64,000 bases of DNA from Sphagnum compactum (Eukaryota; Bryophyta; Sphagnopsida; Sphagnales), in the NCBI GenBank assembly GCA_965153455.1, contig OZ234494.1:13454001-13518000 (forward strand). The letters run 5' to 3'. This document shows positions 20,133-32,500 of the stretch, piece after piece. The notes under the pieces were generated by a model. It was given only the letters and a program-made list of their open reading frames with translations, searched no databases and was not told the DNA's origin. Both the position numbers and the translations under genes were made by a program. Each line of letters starts with the position of its first letter. Within the stretch, counting starts at the first letter, position 1.

Positions 20133-22525
20133 ATGGGCTGTTTTCCGTTCTTGCCATCAGATTGGCGAAATTCTGATTGCATGCGAAGAAAGAGTGGCTC
20201 AGAAGGTGAACTTGCACAAGACGTGGTTAGAAGGTCTGCAGATTTTCGGGAAGATTTGGAGTCCGGGAATGCAGTAGCATCCGAATCCGTTGGCGGCAGT
20301 GGTGGTGGTTCCGTGCAGACTTCTGAGCCGGAAGGTGGTTCACACGATGGTGCAGTTCGGAAGCCGCGTGAGCTTAGGGTTTTCTCGTTTGCAGAGTTGA
20401 AATCCGCTACCAAGAATTTCCATCGGCAGTTCCTGCTAGGAGAAGGTGGATTTGGTTGCGTGTACAAGGGAATCATCAAACAAAAAGTGCGGTACGAAGG
20501 AGGTGAAGAGAAGGTGGAAGTTGCAGTCAAGAAACTCAACTCTCAAGGTCAACAGGTATGCCTGCTTTGGAGAAAGACTTCATGCTTTTTCGCTGCTTGT
20601 TGTTGTTGAAGCTGGTTGCCAAAGAATCTGGTTTTTGACAATGGTAAACTGTTGCACGCACATGCAGGGTCACAAGGAGTGGCTTGCAGAGGTCCACTTT
20701 CTAGGGTTAGTTGATAACCCCTACTTGGTGAAGCTCATAGGCTACTGCACTGATGATGATGAGATGGGAACAGAGGGTGGAATACAAAGACTCTTAGTAT
20801 ATGAATTCATGCCCAACAGAGGCTTGGATAATCACCTGTTTGTCAAAGGACCGCACATTATCCCATGGCACATACGAGTACAAATTGCTCTAGGGGCAGC
20901 TCGAGGATTGGCATACTTGCATGAAGAACTGGAGTTCCAAGTAAGCACATACCATGGCAGATTACACCCCTCATCCACAGACTAAAATTCCCTAACAAGA
21001 CAGGAGGCTGAATGATATATTCAAGCCTGCTCTTGATACATTCCATGCTGTGGCCTTTTGGTCAGAGAGACACACTGAGAGTATTTTTCTGGACTCATTT
21101 GTTATGTTCCATTACATGCTTGTTCCATCATCCTGTCTAGCAATATGAATACCAAGTCATGGTGCCAACAGGTGGTTGTGCGCTTGTCTGGCAGGTTATT
21201 TTTCGGGACTTCAAAACCTCAAATGTGTTGCTTGATGAAGCATTTAATCCAAAGCTTTCAGACTTTGGGCTAGCCAGACAAGGACCTGAAGAAGGCGATA
21301 GCCATGTCACTACTGCTGTAAGAGAGATCTTAACCCTTTTCTGTTCATTTCCTTTCATTGATTGAGAATTCCAGATCTTTAGGGCCTTCGATCGATGTGA
21401 TCCGCTATATTTCTCATCCATCTCTTCTCTTTAGAAAAGTCTGCTCAAGTAGTTCTTGGAGGTTTTTACCTGCTCAGAATGTATTCAAATCAGTGCTCAT
21501 TAATAGGAGAAATCTAGAAAAATGAAATGTGTGTTTGCAAACTCTTCTTTACATGCACCATCTCTGATGAGTCACCTATGGACTGAAGGCAGGAAAAACT
21601 CCTTGTGAAGTATTGACTCATTCATGCATTTCTTCCCTTCACGAGCAGGGATATTCAGTTCCTATTGGTGGCCACTTAATGGCAGACAAAAGTCTCCTCA
21701 ATTTACACTACAAACAAATGGTTGGTGCAGGTTATAGGTACTATAGGGTATGCAGCCCCTGAGTATATCCAAACTGGGCACTTAACAGCAAAAAGTGATG
21801 TGTGGAGCTTTGGTGTAGTCATGCTGGAGTTGATCACTGGACGCAGAGCCATGGATAGAAGTCGTCCAAAGACCGAACAGAGGTTAGTAGAATGGGTAAG
21901 ACCTTATGTCACCAATTCCAATAATTTCTGGCAAGTAGTGGACCCCCAGCTGGACAAGTATCCTCTGAAACCTGCTATGAAGTTTGCAAATATTGCTATG
22001 CAGTGCCTCAGGAAATATCCCAAAACTAGACCCAAAATGAGTGAAGTTGTTGAGAAACTGAAATCAGTTTTGGAGAGCACATACTTATGGGAAGTCCCAG
22101 CCCCACAGCCTGTTCTCAAGCCAAGCAAAGCTTCTTCAGAGTTTGTAAGACCATCACCACTCCAATTGAAAACTTCATCAGAACCCACAAAGCTACCTTC
22201 AACTGATAGTCCACAGGCAGTTTCTCAAAGCTCATCACCAGGAAGTGCAAAACAGCAGCGGCACAGTGCAAGGCATCATCAAAGTAATGCTCTTTCACAG
22301 AGTGTCACACCATCCACAGGAAGTCCGAAAGATGGAACTCATAGCTCCAAGCCATTTGCAGAGAATCTGAAGTTACCATCTCAAAGTCCGGATGCTGAGG
22401 AGGAGAATTCTCCAGCTTCAACTGGGAGTTCCAAGAAGCCCTTGGATGCCCGGGACAGGCTCTCAAGGAGAAATCGAGAGAAGGGGAGTTACACCTGGGT
22501 CCCACAACAGTCGCTCTCCTCATAG
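20133..22525 (+). CDS. receptor-like cytoplasmic kinase, RLCK-VII (PCRK/PBL type)
   Basis: This is a Ser/Thr kinase of the class that relays signals from pattern-recognition receptors at the plasma membrane. Exons 20133-20555, 20668-20940, 21195-21317 and 21731-22525 all join in phase 0, giving 537 residues. The N-terminus MGC fits N-myristoylation plus palmitoylation. The kinase domain spans about residues 84-380: glycine loop GEGGFG (103-108), ATP lysine K133, alpha-C glutamate near E149, catalytic FRDFKTSN with D237, DFG at 255-257, and APE at 282-284. RLCK-VII wording includes [29 protein letters not shown] and SDVWSFGVV. The insert [15 protein letters not shown] and the FRDFK loop point to the PCRK1/PCRK2/PBL19 branch. 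The C-terminal ~150 residues are Ser/Pro/Lys-rich and probably disordered. All catalytic residues are intact. The partner receptor is unknown. Confidence 0.92.
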
Positions 22526-24589
22526 CCCTCTCTCAGGACTTCAAAGTAAGGAGCATGGCCAAGCATTTGCCTGACTGTAAGAACAGTTCTCACCATACCT
22601 CATCTCCAAAGGCTAGATGTGGTGCCGAAAGCTGTGAATACTACACAGAGTTTTAATATTGCCCGCTGTATTCAAATTCATGCTGCTGTAAGCTTTTGGT
22701 CCGCTGCCTGGTCTGAGTTCTCATAACCAGATTTTTTTGGTTTTAAATTGCTGTTTTGTATTCTTCACGCATGACCTGGTGAAGACCTGGTGAAGCTTAC
22801 CATTTTCCCCAAGTGTGATATTATAAATCTACCACATTCCAGTTTCTGAATTATTCTGACCAAATCACATAATGTTTGAATTGGACGCCAGATGCAATGT
22901 GCACCATCCTGGGTAGGAGTCATTAATGCCAGGATGCACCAAGCTGATGGCAGCCATCTTGTAATCTAATGGAAATATACCATTTTGATATAATAGACGT
23001 CAATTGAATAGCTAATAGTTTTGGCATCTTTGCTGCATATATGTTTGTTAATCATTTCAAGTTTCTTAAGTAAAAATCTTTCTTCCTTCTGACACTCTTG
23101 TTTAGTGACAAGGATCGGCAAGTGGCAAGGATCAGCAAGTGATAAAGAAACTATTCAATAAATGAAAGTGCAATCTAGACAGGATGGCCCTGTGATTTTT
23201 TTGGGGTGAAACTTCACCACTTGGCAACCAGAAAAAAAGGACCATTGCTAATCCAACAAAGGTTTTTTTTGGGAAAAAAATGGCACAAAGGCACTATATC
23301 TTGAGGGAAAAAAAGGTTGAAATCACAAGCCAGTTTTAGACCATAGCTTCTTCTAGGATGTTGCCAGAATATAATGGGGTTCCCAAAAAAAAAATAAAAA
23401 TTGCACTATGAAATGTAGCCAAATTTGGCTAATCGTCTTCTCCTCTTCTTGAACCCCCAGTACACCTCCCTCACAAATTTGCCCAAAGAAAAAAAAAAAA
23501 AACCCTGGGTTAGGCAGATCACATCCAATCACAATATACAACATTCAAGTTAAAAAACCTTATGTTGCAAGAATAACACATTGCAGAAAGATGCATAAGA
23601 CCCAATTCTAAAAGGAGGAAATAGGTTTGATAACAGGTTTGACCCAGCACCCACAAACACATCGCCCTGTTTTCAGTTCGAAGGCCATCCAGTGGGATGA
23701 ACCCCAATTGAACGGCACACTTTTTTTAGAACTCTCAACTATGGGGCGGTTAGCTGGGGAACAAGAACCCAATTATAAACTTGTCCTGCCCACACACCAT
23801 CCATCCATGGCGGTGCAGGTTCCTTCTGGCTGTTCCCATTCTCACCCTTGTGCACCATTGCAAATTAAAAGTGATTAAAATATCCATTTTTTAAAATTTG
23901 GAAATGGAATGGTGAACGTTGATGTGACTATTTTTTTTGTAGTGTTAAGACTAATTTTCTAGTGATTGCATGGAAATAGACCAAAAAGAATGTTTTTCTT
24001 GAGGGTTTGAATTTGCACTTCTTTCTATTGTTGAAACATATTCACAATGAACTAGCAAAGGTCTAAGAAATTGTGGGGATTTTTTTTTGAGATGCACAGA
24101 TCTTTAGATTGAAATTTGGAGGAGGGGAAAGTGGAGGTTACAAACACACACACACACTCTCTATCCCCTTTTCAAATTTGTCCTAATTGTGGTTGTATGA
24201 AGTCATTTGGATTGTTTGCATTTTAAATGTTTTTTATTATGGATATATGCCAACTTTTATTTGATTAAAAAGGGAAGTAAACAAATCAATATTATTAGGG
24301 TTTCTTTTTTTCATTTTTTGATATGGAATATGTGATGATTTTTTTTGGCAAATGAAGGGCATTGTTGAAGATGTTCTTCAAGCATTAAGTCAATAATGTA
24401 ATGGCCACTTTGCAAATAGTTGTCACAAGTTCAACTCATCTATAAGCCATGCTGGATGTTATAGTACATAGCCAACCTAAGGAACCAAACCAATGGGTCC
24501 TGGAAACCATTTAACTATCTTGGGGGAATAACCTTGAAAAATGATAGACACCTATGTTCACTTCATTTTGGTGCATAACTTAGAAAGTG
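22526..24589. other. 3' flank of the kinase gene and repeat-containing spacer
   Basis: The first few hundred bases are probably 3' UTR. A family 2 MITE-like repeat occupies about 23195-23400. A possible partial family 1 MITE (CACACCATCCATCCATGG, GCGGTGCAGGTTCC) lies near 23780-23830. The remainder is AT-rich with no recognisable gene. Confidence 0.45.
23195..23400. repeat. MITE-like repeat, family 2
   Basis: It begins TTTTTTTGGGGTGAAACTTC, then ACCACTTGGCAACC, then A-rich blocks and GTTGAAATCAC..CAGTTTTAGACC, in the same order as 3965-4160. The opposite-orientation copies at 44900-45140 and 56765-57005 carry CCAAATTTGGCTA at the far end. Confidence 0.5.
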
Positions 24590-25700
24590 TGTGATGAAAA
24601 ACCAATAGATGATAACCTATATGGATACTGCAGGATCATCAATTGTCGAAAGCAAAATATGACAAAACTTTCGGCAATTGATGGTGATTAGAAGAAGGAG
24701 ATGGGTTGTTGTTTTTTTATCTTGTTTGTTTGTTTGCTTGCAGGTTATGAATGTGGTGGGTTTTTATGATTAACAATGCTTATTTTATTTGTGGCTTTTT
24801 CTTTGGGTGAGCTTTGTGTGGTGTGCTTCTGACACATGGTGTTTTTTTGTTGGACATCAATTAAGAACAACGTGAGGAGGATAAGTACCAAGAACTTCTC
24901 AATTAGGAATAGTTAAATGTTTTGAAGAATTTTTCTTTGTTGTTTTGGTGGAAGTGATGTTGTAAAATTATGTAAGATGCAAGGGATGAATGTTCGACTA
25001 TGCCAATTGTTTTCTTTTGGTTGAAGATATGCAAATTTTGCTACGTTGTGTAGCCCTTAGGAGAAATGCAGTTTAGAAATAGAACCAAGGGTTGAAGATC
25101 AGGGATGTGATGAAGTGCATTAAGGATTTTGAAAACGATTGCTTTGGTAAACCAATTGCTTTGTGTGGGAAATATATTTTAAAGTGATTTTGGTCTAGTG
25201 GTGTGAAGGAAAAAAATACCCATTTTGTTGGGACCTCCAAATGTATGTTTTGTTCCTATAATCTACATTGCCATTGGGAGAACAATTTGGTGAAGACAAT
25301 GGGTGCATTGTCAAAGTTCCTAAAGGAGATCGTCTAAATAATTGAAATATGCATTTTGGGTTTTAGAGGTCATCATCAGTGTTGAGTGTTTTTAGTATTA
25401 TGTTGCCTTTAGGTTTTATGTTTTTGATAGAATGTGGGCATTGTAGTACTAGTGTTTGTAAAAAGTTGTGATTTGTCAAAGGAAGTAAGTTGATGCTCAT
25501 GAGAGTGAAATCAAAATGATATGATCCCTATAGACCTATAATCAAGACTTCATAATTAGTTAGGGTAATTTTTGTTCGAAGCTTGTACATCTCATCTTAT
25601 TTTGGTTGAAGGATTGTGTAGACTTGTGTAATTTATGTGTCGTTTACATACAAGCCATGTGTAAGGGGAACTTGATATGCCTTTATCTTTTTGTATTAGA
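24590..25700 (+). repeat. 5' LTR of the gypsy element
   Basis: It matches the 36057 LTR over the first ~570 bases (GATAACCTAT, GGTTATGAA..GGTGGGTTTTTATGAT, GTGAGCTTTGTGTG, GTGGAAGTGATGTTGTAAAAT, GGGATGTGATGAAGTGCATTA). After an insertion of about 480 bases relative to the other LTR it matches again at GCCATGTGTAAGGGGAACTT (about 25655-25680). The 3' limit is estimated. Confidence 0.75.
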
Positions 25701-26605
25701 GTAAGGTTTATTTTGTTGAATGATTATGTAGAAAAATGGTGATGGAAATTTTATCAAGAAGACATCAATAATATAATTACTATTGTGGAATTTGACTAGC
25801 ATCAATTTGGAAAATATTTACTGCCAAGTACATTGGTGTTGCACATCAACAGTCTTGTTACTATTGTGATTGTAGGATTTAACCCTAGAGAAGTTCGACC
25901 TGAAAATATAATTGTTGGGATAGCTTTGTCAAAATTCTACATTCGAACAGTAATATGGTTGATGACTTCCTAAGATGACTAAAGTTGGGTCATTATCAAC
26001 ATACAAAGTACAAGGTTCTTTTACACATCTTTATGGCCATATATCTCAAAATGAAAAGCGGTGTATTTTGTATGAACATCCTCATGTTGTACCTAAAATA
26101 GGAAACATATGGTTGCCTATTAATCATTTATTATTGGGAGGTTTTGCAAAATTCTTTAAGCCTAAATATATAACAATGAATTTAAGGAAGGGGATAGTGT
26201 TATTAGGGTGGAATTGTCTAAATTGATGCTTATGTACTAAGATGGAAACTCTACAAGAATGGAGAAAGGGTTCTAGTATGGGGTCATGCAGGTTCTGATA
26301 ACATAACTTTCAACAATAATATAAGACGTAATAAGTTGCTTGAATTAAAGATGGCAGAAAACCACATAATGAACTTTGTAGAAAATTGAAATCTGAAAGT
26401 GTTGTGTGTCTATTGCAACCAATGATGGAATGGGAAGCAACTTCTAGTCAAAAGGAAAAAAACCTACTGTAGATAGAATTCTTAACTCATACCCTTTTTT
26501 TCAGTTAAAAATCAAAGAGCTTCCTTCATATCCTAGGGACATTTGGGTTCCAATATTACTTGTAGATTTGAATAGATATGTCAAGATTTTCATACATGGG
26601 ATGGA

Positions 26606-27268
26606 TGTCGCAACCCTAGTCTTGGGCTCGCGACCAAGGGCTGGCAAGGTTGCGGGCCAAGAGGGAAGCTCGGGAGTCACACCGCATGCTCCCGGGAGTG
26701 TAAAAGAGTGTGAGGGAATGAACCCTCACACTCCCAAGGGAGTTTCCACTTTGGGAGTTGGAGTCCTGGTGGACTCCCGAATTTTTAGAGGGCGATTGCA
26801 AGGGTCAAAACTCATTGGATGGCAAAATTCCTTATATCATCAGAACGCTCTTGGAACGTAGATGTCTAAAATGGGCTCGCATGACCCATTTGGACATCTG
26901 AAACACAAGTTATGGCCAAAAGAAGGGCCCAACCACTAAAAGTTGAGAATCGACCTGATTTTCTTGCGTGCAGATGGCGTGCAACATACCATTGGAAAGC
27001 TCTCAACGAAGGCTACAACTTTGTTTCATACCTCATCTCAATCAGAGGTCTGCACGAAAAGTTATGGGGCCCCAAAGTCATGAAATCCCAAATGCCATTT
27101 GGATGTGGGCCTCGTGAAGCTACATAGTATACTATAAGGGGGAAGGTGGTGGCTTCCCCCAAGTCCGGGCTGTGGTGAGTCTTGTGAGCCTGAGTTTACC
27201 CGTGTCTCTTCTTAGCACCAAAAGTGCTCCGACTATGCACTAACCAACTTGTTGTTTGGTTTTGTGCA
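26606..27268 (+). other. GC-richer island within the retroelement leader
   Basis: This block starts TGTCGCAACCCTAGTC and is clearly richer in G and C than its surroundings. It contains palindromic ACTCCCGGGAGT-like and CTCACACTCCCAAGGGAGT segments and a TATA-like ACTATAAGGGGG near 27130. It could be the LTR of a second, inner retroelement lying directly before gag, or an untranslated leader. No matching partner was found in the window. Confidence 0.35.
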
Positions 27269-27600
27269 GATCCGTGTGAGTGATTAAATGTTTGCCATTC
27301 TTCCTAGTCCCATCCCGAAGCTCCAGCACGCCCCTCTACCCCCAAAGTGCTGTGAGCTAGGGAGCGTGCCCCAGCTCCTTGATCTTCCGTTGTTTCACTC
27401 TAGACTCACATTTGAGTCTATCAAGGAGCTTGGGGATCCGTGTGAGTGATTAAGTGCTTTTCATTCTTCCTAGTCCCATCCCGGAGCTCCAGCATGCCCC
27501 TCTACCCCCAAAGTGCTGCGAGCCAAGGAATGTGCCCCAATTCCTTACTCTTCCGCTATTTCACTGTAGACTCACATTTGAGTCTATCAAGGAGCTTGGG
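27269..27600 (+). repeat. 165-bp tandem duplication before gag
   Basis: GATCCGTGTGAGTGATTAA at 27269 recurs as GATCCGTGTGAGTGATTAAG at 27434. The whole unit, ending ATTTGAGTCTATCAAGGAGC, is duplicated with about 90 percent identity. The second copy reads directly into the gag-like sequence (SMEQWFQAWDKLIKVE). Confidence 0.85.
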
Positions 27601-28670
27601 GGTGCGTCAATGGAACAATGGTTCCAAGCTTGGGATAAGTTAATAAAAGTTGAACATGTTGATGAAACATCCAAGTTGTTGAGCTAGATATTGGAGGTTG
27701 AAATAGATGGGGTGCACAAGTGGGTTGAAGACAGTGAAGACCATGTAAACTTTTGTGACTACTCCTAATTGAAATTCCATATCTATACAACAACATAATC
27801 TGGAAACTAACCAGTGGGTGCATTATGGCTAACCTTAAAGGAATGGACAAAAATTTTTGGGGGAAGGAATTTGAAGACATCCTGGATTGGATTAAAAGAT
27901 TAAAGATGGCATTAAAAATTCGAAGGTATGATGAACTTAAGTTTTTTTAATTTCCAGGCTAAGCTTGTGGGGCAAGGCCAAAGACTAGTACAAGAAGCTT
28001 GAACTCACACCTTGATTAAAATGATACAAAGGTTGGGATGTAATAAAAATTTGGAGATGTTGACTTAGATGAATTGAGATGAAAATGGATTATATTAAAA
28101 AGCACCTCATCAAAGGGTTTAGATGTACTTTGATTGGTTGGATAAATTATTCAAAAAAAGGAAGATTAAAAATGTTGAACAAAGACACAAGTTCCTTATG
28201 CATCTATGTCTAAAAATCAATAAGCTCTATATGGTTAAGAGCTATACTAATGTGGAAGAAATGTTGGTAGCTACCAAGGATGTAAAGAGAACGTTGGGTG
28301 AGTTAGGGGAAACACCTTTTGAACCTTTCAAGGAAGAGCATGAAGAAGGTATGCATAGTGATATTATATTAGATAAACATGTAATTGCTTTAATGAATCA
28401 TTCATAAAAATTTTCAAAGGTTTTTCATTTGGTGTTGGAGTAAATCCACATGTAATTAGAGGTTTTATAGTGTGTTAGATTTGCAAATCGAATGATCACA
28501 TTGCCATAACTTATCTATGCATAGGACACCTAAAACCAAAATGTGTTAAATGTGGTCATCTGCATAAGACGAAATTCTATGGAATGAGATGTGGATACTA
28601 TTTTGGTATGGGGCACATTGAGGACAAATGCTGAAAACATGGAAAGGATGGTAAGGCACCATTTGTTGCC
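27600..28670 (+). pseudogene. gypsy gag remnant with zinc knuckles
   Basis: Broken frames carry gag capsid wording: SMEQWFQAWDKLIKVE, FEDILDWIKRLKMALKI, then MYFDWLDKLFKKRKIKNVEQ and YTNVEEMLVATKDVKRTLGE. They are followed by a cysteine-rich stretch (CVKCGHLHKTKFYGMRCGYY and FGMGHIEDKC) that represents CCHC-type knuckles. Several stops and frame changes interrupt it. Gag would package the element RNA in the cytoplasm. Confidence 0.8.
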
Positions 28671-29049
28671 AACAACTATTTGGAAGTCTTGGTGGATGAT
28701 GAAGATGCCACGTTGGAGGGGTTGAATAAATTATGTGTTGCAAAGCCTAATGTTTTCACTAGAGCGAAAATACCAAGGAGATGCCCACCTTTAGAAGCGG
28801 CTAATGGAAAAACAGTTGGTGATCATGAAGCTGAACATGTGGATATAAACACAAGTTCCATAGTAAGGTCCAAAATATTTACGCATTTCATAAAAAGGAA
28901 GATTTATAGTGGAAACCATTTTGGCTATACCAAGAGAATTGGAGTCCTTAGAGAACCTGGTTAAATTGGCAAAAAATAAACGCAATGAAATATTAAAATA
29001 AATCAATTTGACTAAAGTGAAAAGACCAATTATAGTATGTAGGATTAAT

Positions 29050-29265
29050 GTCCACAAAAACCATTGCAGTAAAACTTTCCACTTGGTGGAAATAAACAAC
29101 TTTTTGGTTAAAAGGTTGGTGGACATTAGTGCATCCATGTCTGCGATGTCTATAGGAATGGTTCGTGAATTGGGAATCATGCACTTGGCTTCTGAATTAG
29201 AGTATTATGAAACAACAGTTGGGGTTGTAACCCAAACATTTAACAAAATCAATAACTACCAATAA
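29050..29265 (+). pseudogene. retropepsin-like protease remnant
   Basis: The frame around 29080-29250 reads LVKRLVDISASMSAMSIG then MVRELGI. This corresponds to the aspartic protease hydrophobic-DxG(A/S) region, with the expected D-S/T-G triad changed to D-I-S. It is inactive and lies directly downstream of gag as expected. Confidence 0.65.
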
Positions 29266-31484
29266 AGGTTGGTGATGTTTAATGCATGATGACGTTCATG
29301 ATAATAAAAACAAATAATTACAATATATTGTTGAGTTTGGATTTTCTCATCAAAATAGGGGTTGTAGTTGATGTGGAGAAATGGTTGATATAAATCAAGC
29401 AAGGACCAACTAATAATGTTCTAATTTTGCCATTAAATATGGTAAATATGTTGCAATTGGTTTCATATACATCTATAGTGGTGATGAAAAAGGCCAAGTT
29501 GAAACTCTAAAATTATGGGGTGGATAAAAACACAGTAAGAGGAACCACGGCAACCAAGATCGGAGTCCTTACCGACTGCATTTTACACGTGTCCTACATA
29601 GTAAATATCAAAACTGTATTTTAAATGTAATTTTTGTGATTGGATATTAATATTGAAACCAAACATGACTCATATTACAATAAAAACTTTTTTTTTTTGC
29701 ATGAAGACCTAGATTATAATCAAATGTATAATTTTTTTTACCATGATGACAAATTTTGAACTTTTTTTACCATTAAGGACGTTCACAATCAAAATCAACA
29801 ACATCTGTTAAAAAGATTCAATACATGTACATTTAAAAACATAAACACATGTGGCCCTTTTTTTTTTTTTTTTCATACTGGGCCCTTTGGTTCATCCATA
29901 TATGGTATTCTGTAAATTTGGAACATGAATGGTTAAGTTTAGCATATGATTAAGGATGAATGAAATGAAAAAAATATTCAACTACAGACTTTCCATTATT
30001 TTATGACCACTAAAATAATTAGGAATCACACAAAATTCTTTCAGATGAAATTTCATTAATAATCAAACATGGTGCAACAAACCTAATTACATTTTGATGT
30101 TTCAAACTTTTATAACGATTTTTCAAATTTGAGAATTGTAGAAATTAAGGACAATCAACACAGTCCTTGGTACATTATACTGTGAATGTACCCGAGTGTG
30201 AGCCCTACTAACACATCCATGTGCAGTAGTTTTAATTTTCAAAAATCACATTAGGGATATTGGGGTGTGATAAGGTTATTGGGGGTTTTTAGCAATTTCA
30301 AGTTAAAATGAAAAACGATGGGTGCACATGGTCGCATGAGGGGTTTTTTTTGTTTTTAGAATTCAATATTGGATGAATGAGGTGTAGGGTTAATTTTTTT
30401 CTTCGACAAAAGTTGGTAATCATAATTTTAGAATTTCAATTGTGTGGTTGGGGGTGAAAATGCTTTAGAAGGTTAGGGTTAGAAGTAAACAACAAAATTT
30501 GTAATGTTCAACAAAACGTTGGTCTCATTTTGGTATTTAGGGGATAATTGCGCATTAAAACCTAAACAAAGATGATTTGAGATTCCTAAAATAGTTAAAG
30601 GTGTGTTAATGAAGGGTCCAATGGAAATAGAGTAATCTTCAAACATTATAAGCATGTAGGATTAATTTGAAACAACATAACAATTAAAATAAGTAATGTG
30701 ATAAAGTGACAACTACAACATGGATTTCACAATAAATGAATTTTTTATTCAGGTTGTGGATAAGCTCAAGGAGGAATTGCAAGTACATGTTCAATCTTAA
30801 GCTATCCCATAATGGTAGTTCATAATTGTAGGAAATCTAAAATGCATCGGATGGTGCGAGCTAAGTAATTCCCTTGTTTTTAAGAGGCAATTGATGAAAT
30901 GAACTGCATAATCAACGATAGTGTCCAACGTTGAGAATTGAAGACCATGCAAAAATCGAAGTGTCTTCAATTTCATAAAAACCTTCGGAGACAATTTCAA
31001 GTTCATCACTAAAAATGGGGTCGACCCACAACAAAATCACCAAGGTACGAGAGTTCGGAAAAAAATCCAATAATACCAAGCTCGAAGGAGTTCGATTTTG
31101 AAATGAAGAAGCATTTCTCGCGGTTCAAGATTTTCATCATGAGGGTGTTGGTTCAGTGTCAAATTTAGGGATGACTCTTGGGGTGGTTCTTCATTCATTT
31201 GTGCAACTTGAAGCCCGTAAAATATGGTCATGCACGATGCCATGAATTCAAAGAAGGGAAAAAATCTTTGATCAAAATCAACTTGGTGATGAATGTGTGG
31301 AAAACTTAGTGCATCGAAATGCATGAGTGTAACTTATAGGTCAAGGAAAAGGAAAGAAAAATGCGAAGTAACAGTTTATAACCATGGTAAAACAAAACCC
31401 TAAAGTCAATGGGAAAAAAATTTAAGTAAAATCTTTTGAAGTGAAAAGTGAAAGGAGGTGAAAATGATGTTTCTCTTTCTCCTC

Positions 31485-31690
31485 CCAAAGGCAACCAAGC
31501 TTGGAACATTCCAAGGGCCACCAAGCTTAGAACCTTCCATTGGCCACCAAACAAAAATGCTTCCCCATTAACCTCCAAACATTAGATTCCTTCCAAGGGC
31601 TACCAAGCTAAGAACAAACCAAGGGCCACAAAACTTGAAACATTCTAAGGGCCACCAAGCTTGGAACCTTCCATTGGCCACCAAGTTGGG
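31485..31690 (+). repeat. minisatellite, (A)AGGGCCACCAAGCTTGGAAC type
   Basis: Five or six imperfect copies of GGCCACCAAGCTTGGAAC or a shortened form are spaced about 25-40 bases apart, alternating ATTCCAAGGGCCACC and CCTTCCATTGGCCACC. They lie in the probable insertion between the gypsy protease and RT remnants. Confidence 0.8.
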
Positions 31691-31954
31691 GGTCTTTCCT
31701 CACCTCTTTCCTTCCTATTTTCTTTAAAGGCACGAACTTTGATCATTTGGCTTCTTTTTTTCAAACATGATTTCCGATTTGAACCTTTGAGAACTTGTTC
31801 TTATAACTTTCCTTGGGAGAAGAATAGTGATTAATCCTAGTAGATAGTGGAAAAAGAGATAATAACATTGGATCATAGTAGTACCTTTGAAATGATGAAA
31901 ATGAGTAGGGGTGGATTTGGAGCTTGGAATTTTGTAGAATTTTCATAAAAGCCC

Positions 31955-32500
31955 TTCCAAGTTTTGTAACATAATTTTTTCTTGATTTAGGTGTAGAATT
32001 TGAAATTTGGGAGGTAGGTACGCCTTGTGTCCAATGAACTAATGCAAGCTAGATTTGAATAGAGTATGTGATGGTAATAATGTTTTAAGTGACTAGAGGT
32101 CTTTTGTCAAATTGAACTTTCTATTTTTGTAAAACCCCCTCAGGTTCTATAACACAACTTTTTTTATTATTTAAGTGTAAGGCTGAAATTTAGTAAGTAG
32201 GTGCGCCTTGTAATTAACTTTCAAATGAGCTCTTGCAAACCAGATTTGAATATAATATGTGATGGTGACAACGATTCAAGTGACTGGAGGTCTTTTGTCA
32301 AGTTGAACTTTCTATTTTTGTAAAACCCCCTCAGGTTCTATAACACAATTTTTTTCATTATTTAAGTGTAAGGTTGAAATTTAGTAAGTAGGTGCATCTT
32401 GTAATTAACTTTCAAATGAGCTCTTGCAAACTAGATTTGAATATAATATGTGATGATGACAACGATTCAAGTGACTAGAGGTATGTTGTCAAGTTAAACA
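31955..32500 (+). repeat. ~190-bp tandem repeat, about 2.8 copies
   Basis: The segment TTCTATAACACAA ... GTAAGTAGGTGC ... AAATGAGCTCTTGCAAAC ... GATTTGAATATAATATGTGATG ... AAGTGACT-GAGGTCTTTTGTCAA ... TTTTTGTAAAACCCCCTCAGG repeats with a period near 191 bases (compare 32145 and 32336). The upstream copy is more diverged. The length is satellite-like. Confidence 0.85.

Noticed and set aside
31306-31578. Minus-strand 90-residue frame over the minisatellite
   Set aside because: Repetitive composition and no similarity; produced by the GGCCACCAAGC repeat.
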